Below are positions 26,019 to 33,771 of a stretch of 64,000 nt of DNA, piece after piece. The notes beneath the pieces are model-generated. The model did no database searches. It had not been told where the DNA came from and saw only the letters and a program-made list of their open reading frames with translations. The stretch covers positions 1 to 64,000 of the forward strand of contig JAHLLR010000015.1 of NCBI GenBank assembly GCA_020444075.1. The letters are read 5' to 3'. The stretch is from Deltaproteobacteria bacterium. GTDB lineage: Bacteria > Desulfobacterota > Desulfobacteria > Desulfobacterales > Desulfosarcinaceae. The position numbers and the translations under genes are program-made. Within the stretch, counting starts at the first letter, position 1. Every line of letters starts with the position of its first letter.

Positions 26019-26990
26019 TCAGCCTTTTTGCCGCCTGAATCCCTTGATCAAGCGGCCGTCAATGGCAATCAGCCCCATGAATATCAATGCCATTCCGGCG
26101 AAGGCATTCCACCCGGGACGCTCTCCCAGCAGCATGACCCCTAAAAAGATGGCACTGGCAGGAATCAGGAAGGTGACCAGCAGGATGTTCGTGGCCCCGG
26201 CAACGGCGAGTACACGGAAATAGATGATGTAGGCCAACGAGGTGCTGACCGCGGAAAGTCCGAGCAGTGCCGCCCAGCTGGCCGCACCAGGCGACAGGTG
26301 CCACGGCTGCTCGATGATCAGCGCCACGGGCAGCATCATGACCGTCGATCCGCACAGCATGCCGGCGGACACGACCACCGGATCCATGGACTTGAAACGG
26401 CGTCCGTAAATGGCGGCGCATGCATAGGAGAGCGAGGCGCCGACGACAGCCAGTTGGCCCAGCACCTGGATGCCGAACCCGCCCAGGGACTCGATGCCGA
26501 TCAACACCGCCACACCGATCCAGCCGACCAGCACCCCGGCCATGCGGTTGGCGGTGAGCCGCTCCTCGCGCGTCAGCAGGTGGGCGAGAATCACGCTGAA
26601 AATGGGGGTGGTGGCATTCAGGATAGCGGCCAGGCTGCTGTCGATATGGGTCTGCCCCCAGACGATCAGGCTGAAGGGTATCAGGTTGTTCAGCGCCCCC
26701 AGAACGAAAAAGGCTCCCCACATGCCGGGAGACATCGGGATCTTCTTTCCGGTCAGCCGCACGACGGCCAGGAGAATCATCGACGCGAAACCCACGCGGC
26801 ACAGTACAATGGTCAGCGGCGTCATCTCCTTCACGGCGACGCCCACAAAAAAGAAGGACCCGCCCCAGATAACGGACAGAATCAGGATCAGCCCCCACTC
26901 ACGAAGGCCCATGACAGCGTTCACATGCGGGGAACCGGACGGGCGCGTCGGGATAGGGCCGGTATGGATGGTTGCATTTTTTGGACGCAT
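26019..26990 (-). CDS. DMT-superfamily transporter (EamA domains)
   Basis: The ATG at 26990 has GGGAGG ten bases upstream; a TTG at 27008 is rejected. The 323-residue protein has ten predicted membrane helices in two EamA halves: ILILSVIWGGSFFFVGVAVK with VLCRVGFASMILLAVVRL, and the second beginning LGQLAVVGASLSYACAAIYG, ending ASAIFLGVMLLGERPGWNAF. Such transporters export amino acids, metabolites or drugs across the inner membrane; the substrate is unknown. It is downstream of the molybdopterin gene's start and transcribed in the same direction, but with its own ribosome site and a 60-base gap. Confidence 0.88.
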   Translation of the reverse strand: MRPKNATIHTGPIPTRPSGSPHVNAVMGLREWGLILILSVIWGGSFFFVGVAVKEMTPLTIVLCRVGFASMILLAVVRLTGKKIPMSPGMWGAFFVLGALNNLIPFSLIVWGQTHIDSSLAAILNATTPIFSVILAHLLTREERLTANRMAGVLVGWIGVAVLIGIESLGGFGIQVLGQLAVVGASLSYACAAIYGRRFKSMDPVVVSAGMLCGSTVMMLPVALIIEQPWHLSPGAASWAALLGLSAVSTSLAYIIYFRVLAVAGATNILLVTFLIPASAIFLGVMLLGERPGWNAFAGMALIFMGLIAIDGRLIKGFRRQKG

Positions 26991-27339
26991 GGTTCGGGAG
27001 CCTCCCAATGATCACGGGTGAACGGTTTCATTCCTCTTATAACCCTTTCATCATCGGTTGGCGACCCGAATGTTGCTCAAATGGAAAGCAAGATTCGGGT
27101 GGCTATCAGGGGGTGGCTCGAATAAGATGGATCCATCACGCCGACGGAGGGGGAAATGAACCCATGGTCGGGTGGGAGGCTGCCGGGGCCAGGTAGCGAT
27201 ATAAATGGCAATTACGAAGCAACCCGTTCAGTTAAGATTAATTAAACCTTAACCGTTGGACAAATGATCTTGGCACGTTTAAGTTACCTGTCGAAAGCAA
27301 ATTAATCCGGGAAACACAGAAAAAGAATACGGAGAAATC
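26991..27339 (+). other. intergenic region
   Basis: 349 bases between the leftward DMT gene and the rightward SDR gene. It becomes A/T-rich near 27230-27265 (GATTAATTAAACCTTAACC), where a promoter may lie. TGGCACG at 27271 lacks a -12 partner. No gene was recognised. Confidence 0.35.
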
Positions 27340-27948
27340 ATGAAAATTCTAATAATCGGTGGAAATGGCACCATCGGCAAAAAAGTCAGCACCCATTTGT
27401 CCAGGAAGCACGACGTCCTGATCGCCGGAAGAACGTCCGGGGATGTTGCGGTAGATATTGCCGACAGACAATCCATTGAAGCCATGTTTGCAGCTGTTGG
27501 ACGCGTCGATGCAGTGGTCTGCATCGCCGGCGAAGCCAAATGGGCCGCCTTTGATTCCATGACCGAGGAAGATTTCTACATCGGACTGAAAAGCAAGTTG
27601 ATGGGGCAGGTCAATCTGGTAAGCATCGGACAGAAATATTTGAATGCCGGCGGTTCTTTTACGTTGACCACCGGAATCCTGGCCGATCATCCGGTGGTAC
27701 TTACCACAAGCGCCGCGATGGTCAATGGCGGCATTCACAGCTTTGTCAAGGCGGCATCCCTGGAGTTGCCCCATGGAATCAGAATCAATGTCGTATCCTC
27801 GGGGTTGGTTGAAGATGCGGTGGAAAAATACGAGGCCTATTTTCCGGGCCACAATCCCATACCGATGAAGAAAGTGATCAATGGCTATGTAAAAAGTATT
27901 GAGGGAAAGGGAACGGGCGAGATAATAAGAATGTATGACAATTGTTGA
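27340..27948 (+). CDS. short-chain dehydrogenase/reductase
   Basis: The 202-residue SDR begins KILIIGGNGTIGKKVSTHLS, the NAD(P) dinucleotide fold (GGNGTIG as the T-G-x3-G-x-G variant). Residues AGRTSG follow the second strand, suggesting an NADP preference. VCIAGEAKWAAF replaces the usual NNAG, and the active-site Tyr-x3-Lys is not clearly present (SSAAMVNGGIHSFVKAASLE has a Lys but no Tyr at the normal spacing), a feature of a known group of short atypical SDRs. Length fits that group. Substrate unknown. Another SDR fragment follows within 20 bases. Confidence 0.75.
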   Translation: MKILIIGGNGTIGKKVSTHLSRKHDVLIAGRTSGDVAVDIADRQSIEAMFAAVGRVDAVVCIAGEAKWAAFDSMTEEDFYIGLKSKLMGQVNLVSIGQKYLNAGGSFTLTTGILADHPVVLTTSAAMVNGGIHSFVKAASLELPHGIRINVVSSGLVEDAVEKYEAYFPGHNPIPMKKVINGYVKSIEGKGTGEIIRMYDNC

Positions 27949-27966
27949 GGCAGTCGCAAGGGAGAC

Positions 27967-28491
27967 GTGACCCATGGATTAAATTTGAAAGTCGCCGTAG
28001 TGACCGGGGCCGGATCCGGTATCGGCAGGCGGACGGCGCTGGCCTTTCTTGAGGAAGGGTATGCGGTCACCCTGGTCGGGCGACGGCGGGAGCCGTTGGA
28101 AACCACCGCGGCGGACGCTTGTGCGGCGGCTTCGCGGGCGCTGGTGGTCCCCGCGGATGTCGGCGATCCCGGCGCGGTGCGCAGCCTGTTCTCAAAAACC
28201 CGGGAAAACTTCGGCCGCGTCGACGTTCTGTTCAACAACGCAGGAATTTTCGGTCCGTCCGGCCCCTTTGAAGATATCCCTATCGGCAACACCGCGACCG
28301 ATATGGTCAAGGCCATCCTGCAGGACGGCGCCGGGGCCACCCAGGCGGATGGCTCAAGGGCTGTCGAACCGACCCTGGATCTGGATCATGTGGCCAGGGC
28401 CGTCATCCATATGGCGAGCCTGCCGTTGGAGGCCAACATCCAGTTTATGACCATCATGGCTACCACCATGCCTTTTATCGGTCGCGGTTGA
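27967..28491 (+). pseudogene. SDR oxidoreductase with internal deletion
   Basis: The frame is open for 174 codons, but only both ends of an SDR are present. Residues 8-28 show VAVVTGAGSGIGRRTALAFL and residues up to 100 the NNAGIFGPSGPFEDI region. The text then jumps to IGNTATDMVKAILQDGAG, which normally follows 80 or so residues later. The missing part holds the catalytic Ser and Tyr-x3-Lys, so the enzyme cannot work as a dehydrogenase. The breakpoint is close to 28278-28290 and is in frame, so a stable non-catalytic product is possible. Confidence 0.7.
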
Positions 28492-28609
28492 CCGGCGCCA
28501 TCGCCAAGGCCGGTCACAACGGGGTGCTGAGGAGGTTTTTGCCGGGGTTGCGGCTTCCCCCGAGGAAGGTGGAGGCCAACTGATTTTGTCACCCTGATCG
28601 ATCGTAAAT

Positions 28610-29251
28610 TCAGCTTAACAGTCCCTTCAACAGATATTCGACGCATTCCTGGTAATAGACCGTATAGTCAACCTTCAGATGCTTAAACTCCGGGTATGCC
28701 AATACTTCTTTCTGCGCCGCCGACAGGTTGGTCATCCGGTAGAGCCCGATGGAGGCTGCCAGCTGCATGTTTAAAAACCTGACCGCTTTCTGTGGGCTCA
28801 ATGCTGAAAACAAGTTGCACAACAGGCCGGTTACGATCGTATATTCATCGTTGGCCAGGCGTTTGAACGCGACCATCCGATCGATGGACGCATTCTTTTC
28901 CAAAAAATCGTATAAAATCGAAATCAGGTCCTGCATCCGTTCATGCCGGCGATGCACATCCAGCCAGGCCGCGGCAAACTGGGGGACCGTGTATCTTTTT
29001 TTCTTGCCCAGTGTTGTAACCAGGTCTTTCCGCCAGCGAATCACATCCTGTTTGAGAAATTCAAAAAATATTTCCTCTTTTGAGTTGAAATATTTGTACA
29101 GGTTCGACCGGGTAAACTTCGCCGCTTTGGCGATGGACACCAAGGTTATTTTTTCAAAAGGCCGCGTTGCGTACAGCCGGGCGGTCGCATCGAGGATTGC
29201 AGCGATGCGCTGCTCTTTTTGTTCTTCGGTTCTTGCGCGTTCCCACCCCAT
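28610..29251 (-). CDS. TetR/AcrR-family transcriptional regulator
   Basis: The 213-residue protein has the TetR N-terminal DNA-binding domain: RIAAILDATARLYATRPFEK, ITLVSIAKAAKFTRSNLYKY, FNSKEEIFFEFLKQDVI. The C-terminal part is a helical ligand-binding domain of the TetR_C type seen in fatty-acid and aromatic regulators. It is transcribed leftward and lies next to a divergently oriented pseudogene and the leftward reductase gene at 29336. Two related imperfect palindromes at the reductase promoter (30427-30469) are good candidate operators. The ligand is unknown. Confidence 0.85.
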   Translation of the reverse strand: MGWERARTEEQKEQRIAAILDATARLYATRPFEKITLVSIAKAAKFTRSNLYKYFNSKEEIFFEFLKQDVIRWRKDLVTTLGKKKRYTVPQFAAAWLDVHRRHERMQDLISILYDFLEKNASIDRMVAFKRLANDEYTIVTGLLCNLFSALSPQKAVRFLNMQLAASIGLYRMTNLSAAQKEVLAYPEFKHLKVDYTVYYQECVEYLLKGLLS

Positions 29252-29335
29252 GTGATCAACCTCGCATTGCCGTCAAAATCAACTTTAAGCCGACCGCATA
29301 GAGTATTCCGCTGCCTGCTGCGCCGGCATACCCGT

Positions 29336-30406
29336 TCATTTTTTTCCCGGGGCAACAGTACCCGCATCGATCATCTGTTGAAAGAAATCGACCATGGATG
29401 CTTCGAGCGGGCGGTACTGCACGCCCAACTCCCGGATGCTCTTGGAATTGTCCGCCCGCCAGGGATGGTTGACGTTTCGGGCGACCATTTTGCGGGTCAT
29501 GCCGGCATTGACCATGGGTGCCACCAGCCAGACCAGCCATTTGGGCAGGGTCTTTTTCGGAAACGGATAAGCGGAGCCGAAGTGTGCGATCAGCGGTTTG
29601 GCCATGCTCGGGAAATCCGTATTATGGCCGGAAATGATGTGGCGCCCCTTGGCAGACGGAGTGAAAGCCGCTCTGAAGTGGGCGTCGGCCAGGTCACGGA
29701 CATCCACGACACCCATGCCCCAGTTGGGCGCACCGCTTTTCATGGAACCGTCGCCGAACTGCCTGATCAGGTTGAAGCTCTCGGATGTGCCTTTGGGGTT
29801 GATGCCCGGGCCGATCACCAGTGACGGGTTGATCACTACCAGGTCCCAGCGACGCTGCTCCCCGCAGATTTTCCAGGCCTCTTTCTCCGCCAGCGTTTTG
29901 GAGTAGGAATAGGGGTGGTGCGCGAGCGACGAGGTCACATTCCAGTCATCTTCCGTAAACACGCCGTTGGCGGTCTTTTCCAGGTCGGCGTTGTCTCCAT
30001 AGATGGCTGCGCAGCTGCTGGTCAACACCACCCGTTTGACCGATTCCGTGCGGTTGGCCTGCTCGAGCACATTGCGTGTGCCCAACCGGGCCGGTTCGAT
30101 CAGCTCTTTTTGCGGGTCCTTGACATTCAGACAAAATGGCGATGCCGTGTGAAAAACGACCTCGCAGCCGTCCATGGCCTTCGCATAAGACCCGTCGTCC
30201 AGCAGGTCCGCCTTGAAATAGGCAATGCTGCCGGGTGCATGCTCGGCCAGGGAACTGAGGTACTTCAGCTTCTCCCTGTTCTCCGGATCGCGCACAGCCG
30301 CGTGAACCGTAAATCCTTCATCCAGCAGTTTTTTCACAATCCACCCGGCCACATAGCCGGTAGCGCCGGAAACCATGACCGGCTTATTTTTCGCGATTTC
30401 ATTCAT
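29336..30406 (-). CDS. NAD(P)-dependent epimerase/reductase, dihydroflavonol-4-reductase-like (extended SDR)
   Basis: ATG 30406 has GGGAGGATGCC directly upstream; the longer frame to 30475 covers the promoter and is rejected. The 356-residue enzyme starts PVMVSGATGYVAGWIVKKLL (GATGYVAG nucleotide motif), has VFHTASPF, the catalytic VVLTSSCAAIYGDN with PYSYSKTLAEKEAW (Tyr-x3-Lys as YSYSK), and a substrate-domain end. Members reduce aldehydes, ketones or flavonoid-type substrates with NADPH. It is regulated by a strong sigma-70-type promoter, probably with an adjacent TetR protein. The substrate cannot be read from sequence. Confidence 0.85.
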   Translation of the reverse strand: MNEIAKNKPVMVSGATGYVAGWIVKKLLDEGFTVHAAVRDPENREKLKYLSSLAEHAPGSIAYFKADLLDDGSYAKAMDGCEVVFHTASPFCLNVKDPQKELIEPARLGTRNVLEQANRTESVKRVVLTSSCAAIYGDNADLEKTANGVFTEDDWNVTSSLAHHPYSYSKTLAEKEAWKICGEQRRWDLVVINPSLVIGPGINPKGTSESFNLIRQFGDGSMKSGAPNWGMGVVDVRDLADAHFRAAFTPSAKGRHIISGHNTDFPSMAKPLIAHFGSAYPFPKKTLPKWLVWLVAPMVNAGMTRKMVARNVNHPWRADNSKSIRELGVQYRPLEASMVDFFQQMIDAGTVAPGKK

Positions 30407-30426
30407 TGGCATCCTCCCATGGTGGT

Positions 30427-30475
30427 TTAAGAGACAACGTGTCACCAAAATAAGAGTCAGCCTGTCTCCTGTCAA
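30427..30475 (-). promoter_or_regulatory. promoter with candidate TetR operators
   Basis: Reading the minus strand, TTGACA (30475-30470) and TATTTT (30452-30447) are 17 bases apart. The spacer contains GAGACAGGCTGACTC and the bases after the -10 contain GTGACACGTTGTCTC, whose reverse complement matches the first at 10 of 15 positions. Two related imperfect palindromes flanking the -10 are typical of a TetR-repressed promoter; the nearby regulator at 28610 is the likely owner. Confidence 0.6.
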
Positions 30476-30542
30476 GGATTCTTCGATATCTTTTTAAATG
30501 GGACCCGAAAGCGGTGAGAAGGTCAAGGGACCGCGTCTGCTG

Positions 30543-31313
30543 TCATGCAATGCCAGCAGCGATCAGCGCGGCGCCGATGGCGCCGTTGACCTGTGCATTG
30601 GCGGAAACACGGATGGATTTGCCGGATTTTTTCTCCAGCGCCCGGACTACACCGATGTTCTTGGCCACCCCGCCGGTCATCATCACCGGTTCGGTGATGC
30701 CCACCCGGTTGGCCATGGCGATCACCCGGGAACCGATGGATTCGTGGATGCCGGCAATGATGTTCTCCCGGCGTTCGCCCCTGGCGATGAGGGAAATCAC
30801 TTCAGACTCGGCGAAGACGGTGCACAGGCTGCTGATGGCGGCCGGCTGGTCCGCCTGGAGGGACATTTCGCCGAAGGCATCCAGATCCACTTCCAGGGCA
30901 CGGGCCATCACCTCCAGAAACCGGCCGGTACCGGCGGCGCATTTATCGTTCATGGCAAAGTCGGTGACGCGTCCGGTGGTATCCATGGCAATGACCTTGC
31001 TGTCCTGGCCGCCGATATCGATGACGCAGCGCACCGCCGGGTCCTGAAAATGGGCGCCGGCCGCGTGGCAGGTGATTTCGGTTACGGCCTTGTCGGCAAC
31101 CTCCACGCTGTTGCGACCGTAGCCGGTAGCCACGATGCGACCCACCGCGTCCCGTTGAACGTCCAGCCCGGCCAGCAGATCCAAGAATATTCGTTCACCG
31201 GCGTTTCTGGCGTTGTACCCGGTAAGCATCACTTTCGATCCGATCAGTTCGCCGTCTTTCATCATGGCGGCCTTGGCGCTGATGGAGCCCACATCGATTC
31301 CAACCGAAATCAT
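30543..31313 (-). CDS. 2-hydroxyacyl-CoA dehydratase activating ATPase (activase)
   Basis: The 256-residue protein is an ASKHA ATPase of the HgdC/BcrA/BadF type: ISVGIDVGSISAKAAMM (phosphate-1), the conserved VATGYGRNSVEVADK, RCVIDIGGQDSKVI (adenosine-side Asp), NDKCAAGTGRFLEVMARAL and SSLCTVFAESEVISLIARGE. The two cysteines in the last segments are the ligands of the bridging [4Fe-4S] cluster in the dimer. It uses ATP to push a low-potential electron onto the dehydratase. It overlaps the end of the upstream dehydratase gene by four bases (ATGA), so it is translated with it. Confidence 0.92.
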   Translation of the reverse strand: MISVGIDVGSISAKAAMMKDGELIGSKVMLTGYNARNAGERIFLDLLAGLDVQRDAVGRIVATGYGRNSVEVADKAVTEITCHAAGAHFQDPAVRCVIDIGGQDSKVIAMDTTGRVTDFAMNDKCAAGTGRFLEVMARALEVDLDAFGEMSLQADQPAAISSLCTVFAESEVISLIARGERRENIIAGIHESIGSRVIAMANRVGITEPVMMTGGVAKNIGVVRALEKKSGKSIRVSANAQVNGAIGAALIAAGIA

Positions 31314-32548
31314 TTCAACACCTCCATGAAGGCATCGATCCGGGTATCGATCTGGCTTTCGGAAAAACTGCGGGAATCGGTCATATCCGCCTCGATTATT
31401 AGGGAGGGAATGCCCCTTTTTTCCTGAACGATGCGCTGAATGTCGTATTGACCCAGGCTGTAGGGTTTACAGCTGCGGTTGGAGTGGATCACCAGGCCGT
31501 CGGCGCTGTATTTGTCCACCATGTCCACCACCATGTCGGCCATCTGATCCGTACCGATGTTGATATAAACGCGCGAGTACCCCTGGGCCATGGATCCGAG
31601 AAAATCTTTTTCGTCCAGGTACTTCAGTGTACCGCACCACGACGAGGTATAGGTGTCCGCCACCAGGCAGGCGCTGTGGGCGGCGAACTTATCCGACAGC
31701 CAGCGGGTGCGGTACCACACCGGCAGGTTGTCCCACAGCAGCCGGTAGCGTTCGCCGGGCACGGCGGCGATTCCTGTGGCCACCCGGGTTTTCATCTCAT
31801 CGAGCAGTTCCGTGTAGTAGTCGACCACGGTCCGGGTGCCGCGCAGGGTTACGATCAGGGCCAGGTGGAAAAAGGCATCGAAGGCGCTCATGGGTGCCGG
31901 CCGGTGAACCGTGGTATCCAGCACCTGCTGCCAGAGGCGCTGGCCGGCCATGGAGAGCCGGCCCACCTCGGCCAGACGGTCGTGGTCGAACGTTTTCTTG
32001 CAGTGGGTTTCCAGAAAGACGATGTACTCATCCAGTTGGGAGCGGACATAGGCGTGGGCTTCCGGGGTGTATTCCGTGTGGTTGAAGGGGGTGTCCAGGA
32101 TGAACAGGGGCACCTTGAAATAGCGGGCCTGCACCTCGTACCACTTGAGCACCGTGCCGCAGATGTTGTTGCAGCACACCAACATGTCCGGCCGGGGCAA
32201 CCCGCCGATGGGGCCGCCGTTGACGGTGGCGCAGGCGATATCGGCCCGGGCGTAGGAGCACAGGTCGCCGGCATAGCCCATCTCCTCGGCCTTTTCACAC
32301 AGATCCACGCCCATCTTGGCGGCGCCGATCATGGCCCCGTGGTTTTCCGGGTATACCGGGATCACATCCATGGCGATCAGCGGCTCCACCGGTCCTCCGC
32401 TGGTGACCCAGGCCACCTTTTTACCGGTCTGGTCGGCGGTCTTGGCGTCGATATAGTAGTGGGTCATGATATCCTTCATGCGCTTGACCGACTTGATTTT
32501 GCGCTTTTCCTTTTCAGGATCGATCGGCGGTTTTTCCGAACCGTTCAT
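31310..32548 (-). CDS. 2-hydroxyacyl-CoA dehydratase subunit (HgdB/BcrB-like)
   Basis: ATG 32548 follows CACAGGAGATATGC, making a 412-residue subunit. It has the 2-hydroxyacyl-CoA dehydratase domain: VAWVTSGGPVEPLIAMDVIP, DLCSYARADIACATVNGGP, CCNNICGTVLKWYEVQA, and VIHSNRSCKPYSLGQYDIQ near the C-terminus. The cysteines of LCSYARAD, CNNICGT and SNRSCKP match the cluster ligand positions. Together with the next subunit it should bind [4Fe-4S] clusters and catalyse radical dehydration or reduction of a CoA thioester. It lies between the second subunit (37 bases upstream) and the activase. Confidence 0.9.
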   Translation of the reverse strand: MNGSEKPPIDPEKEKRKIKSVKRMKDIMTHYYIDAKTADQTGKKVAWVTSGGPVEPLIAMDVIPVYPENHGAMIGAAKMGVDLCEKAEEMGYAGDLCSYARADIACATVNGGPIGGLPRPDMLVCCNNICGTVLKWYEVQARYFKVPLFILDTPFNHTEYTPEAHAYVRSQLDEYIVFLETHCKKTFDHDRLAEVGRLSMAGQRLWQQVLDTTVHRPAPMSAFDAFFHLALIVTLRGTRTVVDYYTELLDEMKTRVATGIAAVPGERYRLLWDNLPVWYRTRWLSDKFAAHSACLVADTYTSSWCGTLKYLDEKDFLGSMAQGYSRVYINIGTDQMADMVVDMVDKYSADGLVIHSNRSCKPYSLGQYDIQRIVQEKRGIPSLIIEADMTDSRSFSESQIDTRIDAFMEVLK

Positions 32549-32585
32549 GCATATCTCCTGTGACTCGACAAGGGTTGGATGCATA

Positions 32586-33704
32586 CTACAGCATTTCCAT
32601 AAATGCCTCACACCGCGTCCTGAACTGCCCCTGGGAGGCGGTCTGCTCTTCCAGCTCCACCAGCAGGCTGGGAATGCCTTCGGCGTCCAGCATGGATTTC
32701 AGATAGGGGTAGTCAAAGGCGTGCGGATCGCAGAATTTCAGAAAAAGGATGATCACCCCCTGGGCACGGGTTGTCCTGACCATGCGAACCAGGTCGTCGC
32801 CCCGGCTGGTAATGCCCGCATGCTTGGCCGGGCAGATGGCCCGCCGGGCATAGCGGCCGGCAATGGCGTCCAGGGGATCACCATCCGTGTCGACCAGGCC
32901 GGTCAATCCCCGGGAGCCGGTGCAAAGGTCGTCACCCACCACGGTACCGCCGGCCGATTCGATGATGCCGTATACGTCGGGCAAGTTGCAGACCCCGCCG
33001 GAGAGAAAGATGCGTTTATTATCCACAGATTCAGGTTCGGACTGCCGCTCCAGCGTGTCTACTAGCCGGGTCAGCCGGTTGAGAAAATCGTTGCGGTCCA
33101 TGACCATGGATGCCCGGACAATAGCGTGAACGTCGCTGCCGGCAATCCCGCCGGGGCGGTCTTGGCGGATGATATAAAGCCGCTGCATGGCGGAACGGAT
33201 CCCGTTATAGATGCCGATGGCCTTGTGCAGGTCGTCATCGGTGATGGTTTTCCCCAGCACCGATTCCAGTTCGGTTCCGGCTTTTCTCATGACCGCCGTC
33301 ATATAGTCCCGGGCGCTTGTCGTATTCAGTTTGACCGGCAGCACCACGTCCAGATGGAAACCGGTTTGGGCGTTCATCCGCCAGATGTCGGACAACCGCT
33401 GGATCGAATCGCAGGTGTGGGGGAAGATGGCGCCGTCGAGGAAATCAAATTCTCCATTCAACGCATCATCGAGGGCGCCGCGGACCAGGCTGCAGCTGTA
33501 AGTCTGAAGGTGGGCATCGGCTCTGGATATGCCCCCGCTGCCGCCGACGATGCGAAATGCCAGGGCGCCCCCGGCAAGAATCAGCTCTTCCGGGGCGTAG
33601 GAACACAAGGTGCCGATCACCTTGCCGCCGGTCTTTTCCTTCCAGCGCCGGGCGTAGGCTTTCGGGTCCGCACAAATCTCTTTAAACCGCTCAATGGCTT
33701 CCAT
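32586..33704 (-). CDS. 2-hydroxyacyl-CoA dehydratase subunit, second (HgdA/BcrC-like)
   Basis: ATG 33704 has CAGGGAGAACGTCG upstream, so the longer open frame to 33854 is not needed. The 372-residue protein is a second, distinct dehydratase/benzoyl-CoA-reductase-type subunit: KVIGTLCSYAPEELILAGGA, IFPHTCDSIQRLSDIWR, VRASMVMDRNDFLNRLTRLV, and LKFCDPHAFDYPYLKSML. Three cysteines fit [4Fe-4S] ligands. It pairs with the product of 31310. A class I benzoyl-CoA reductase would need two ATPase subunits, but only one is here, so a 2-hydroxyacyl-CoA dehydratase is preferred. Confidence 0.88.
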   Translation of the reverse strand: MEAIERFKEICADPKAYARRWKEKTGGKVIGTLCSYAPEELILAGGALAFRIVGGSGGISRADAHLQTYSCSLVRGALDDALNGEFDFLDGAIFPHTCDSIQRLSDIWRMNAQTGFHLDVVLPVKLNTTSARDYMTAVMRKAGTELESVLGKTITDDDLHKAIGIYNGIRSAMQRLYIIRQDRPGGIAGSDVHAIVRASMVMDRNDFLNRLTRLVDTLERQSEPESVDNKRIFLSGGVCNLPDVYGIIESAGGTVVGDDLCTGSRGLTGLVDTDGDPLDAIAGRYARRAICPAKHAGITSRGDDLVRMVRTTRAQGVIILFLKFCDPHAFDYPYLKSMLDAEGIPSLLVELEEQTASQGQFRTRCEAFMEML

Positions 33705-33771
33705 CGACGTTCTCCCTGTATCGTCAAGTCGGGGTATGCGTATTGATTGATCGGTAGTGGCGCAACGCCCG

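Noticed and set aside
27265-27290. Sigma-54 promoter before the SDR gene at 27340
   Set aside because: TGGCACG is present but the -12 TTGC element is missing at the right distance.
30543-33704. Class I benzoyl-CoA reductase
   Set aside because: That enzyme needs two ATPase-type subunits and two dehydratase-type subunits; only one ATPase gene is present.
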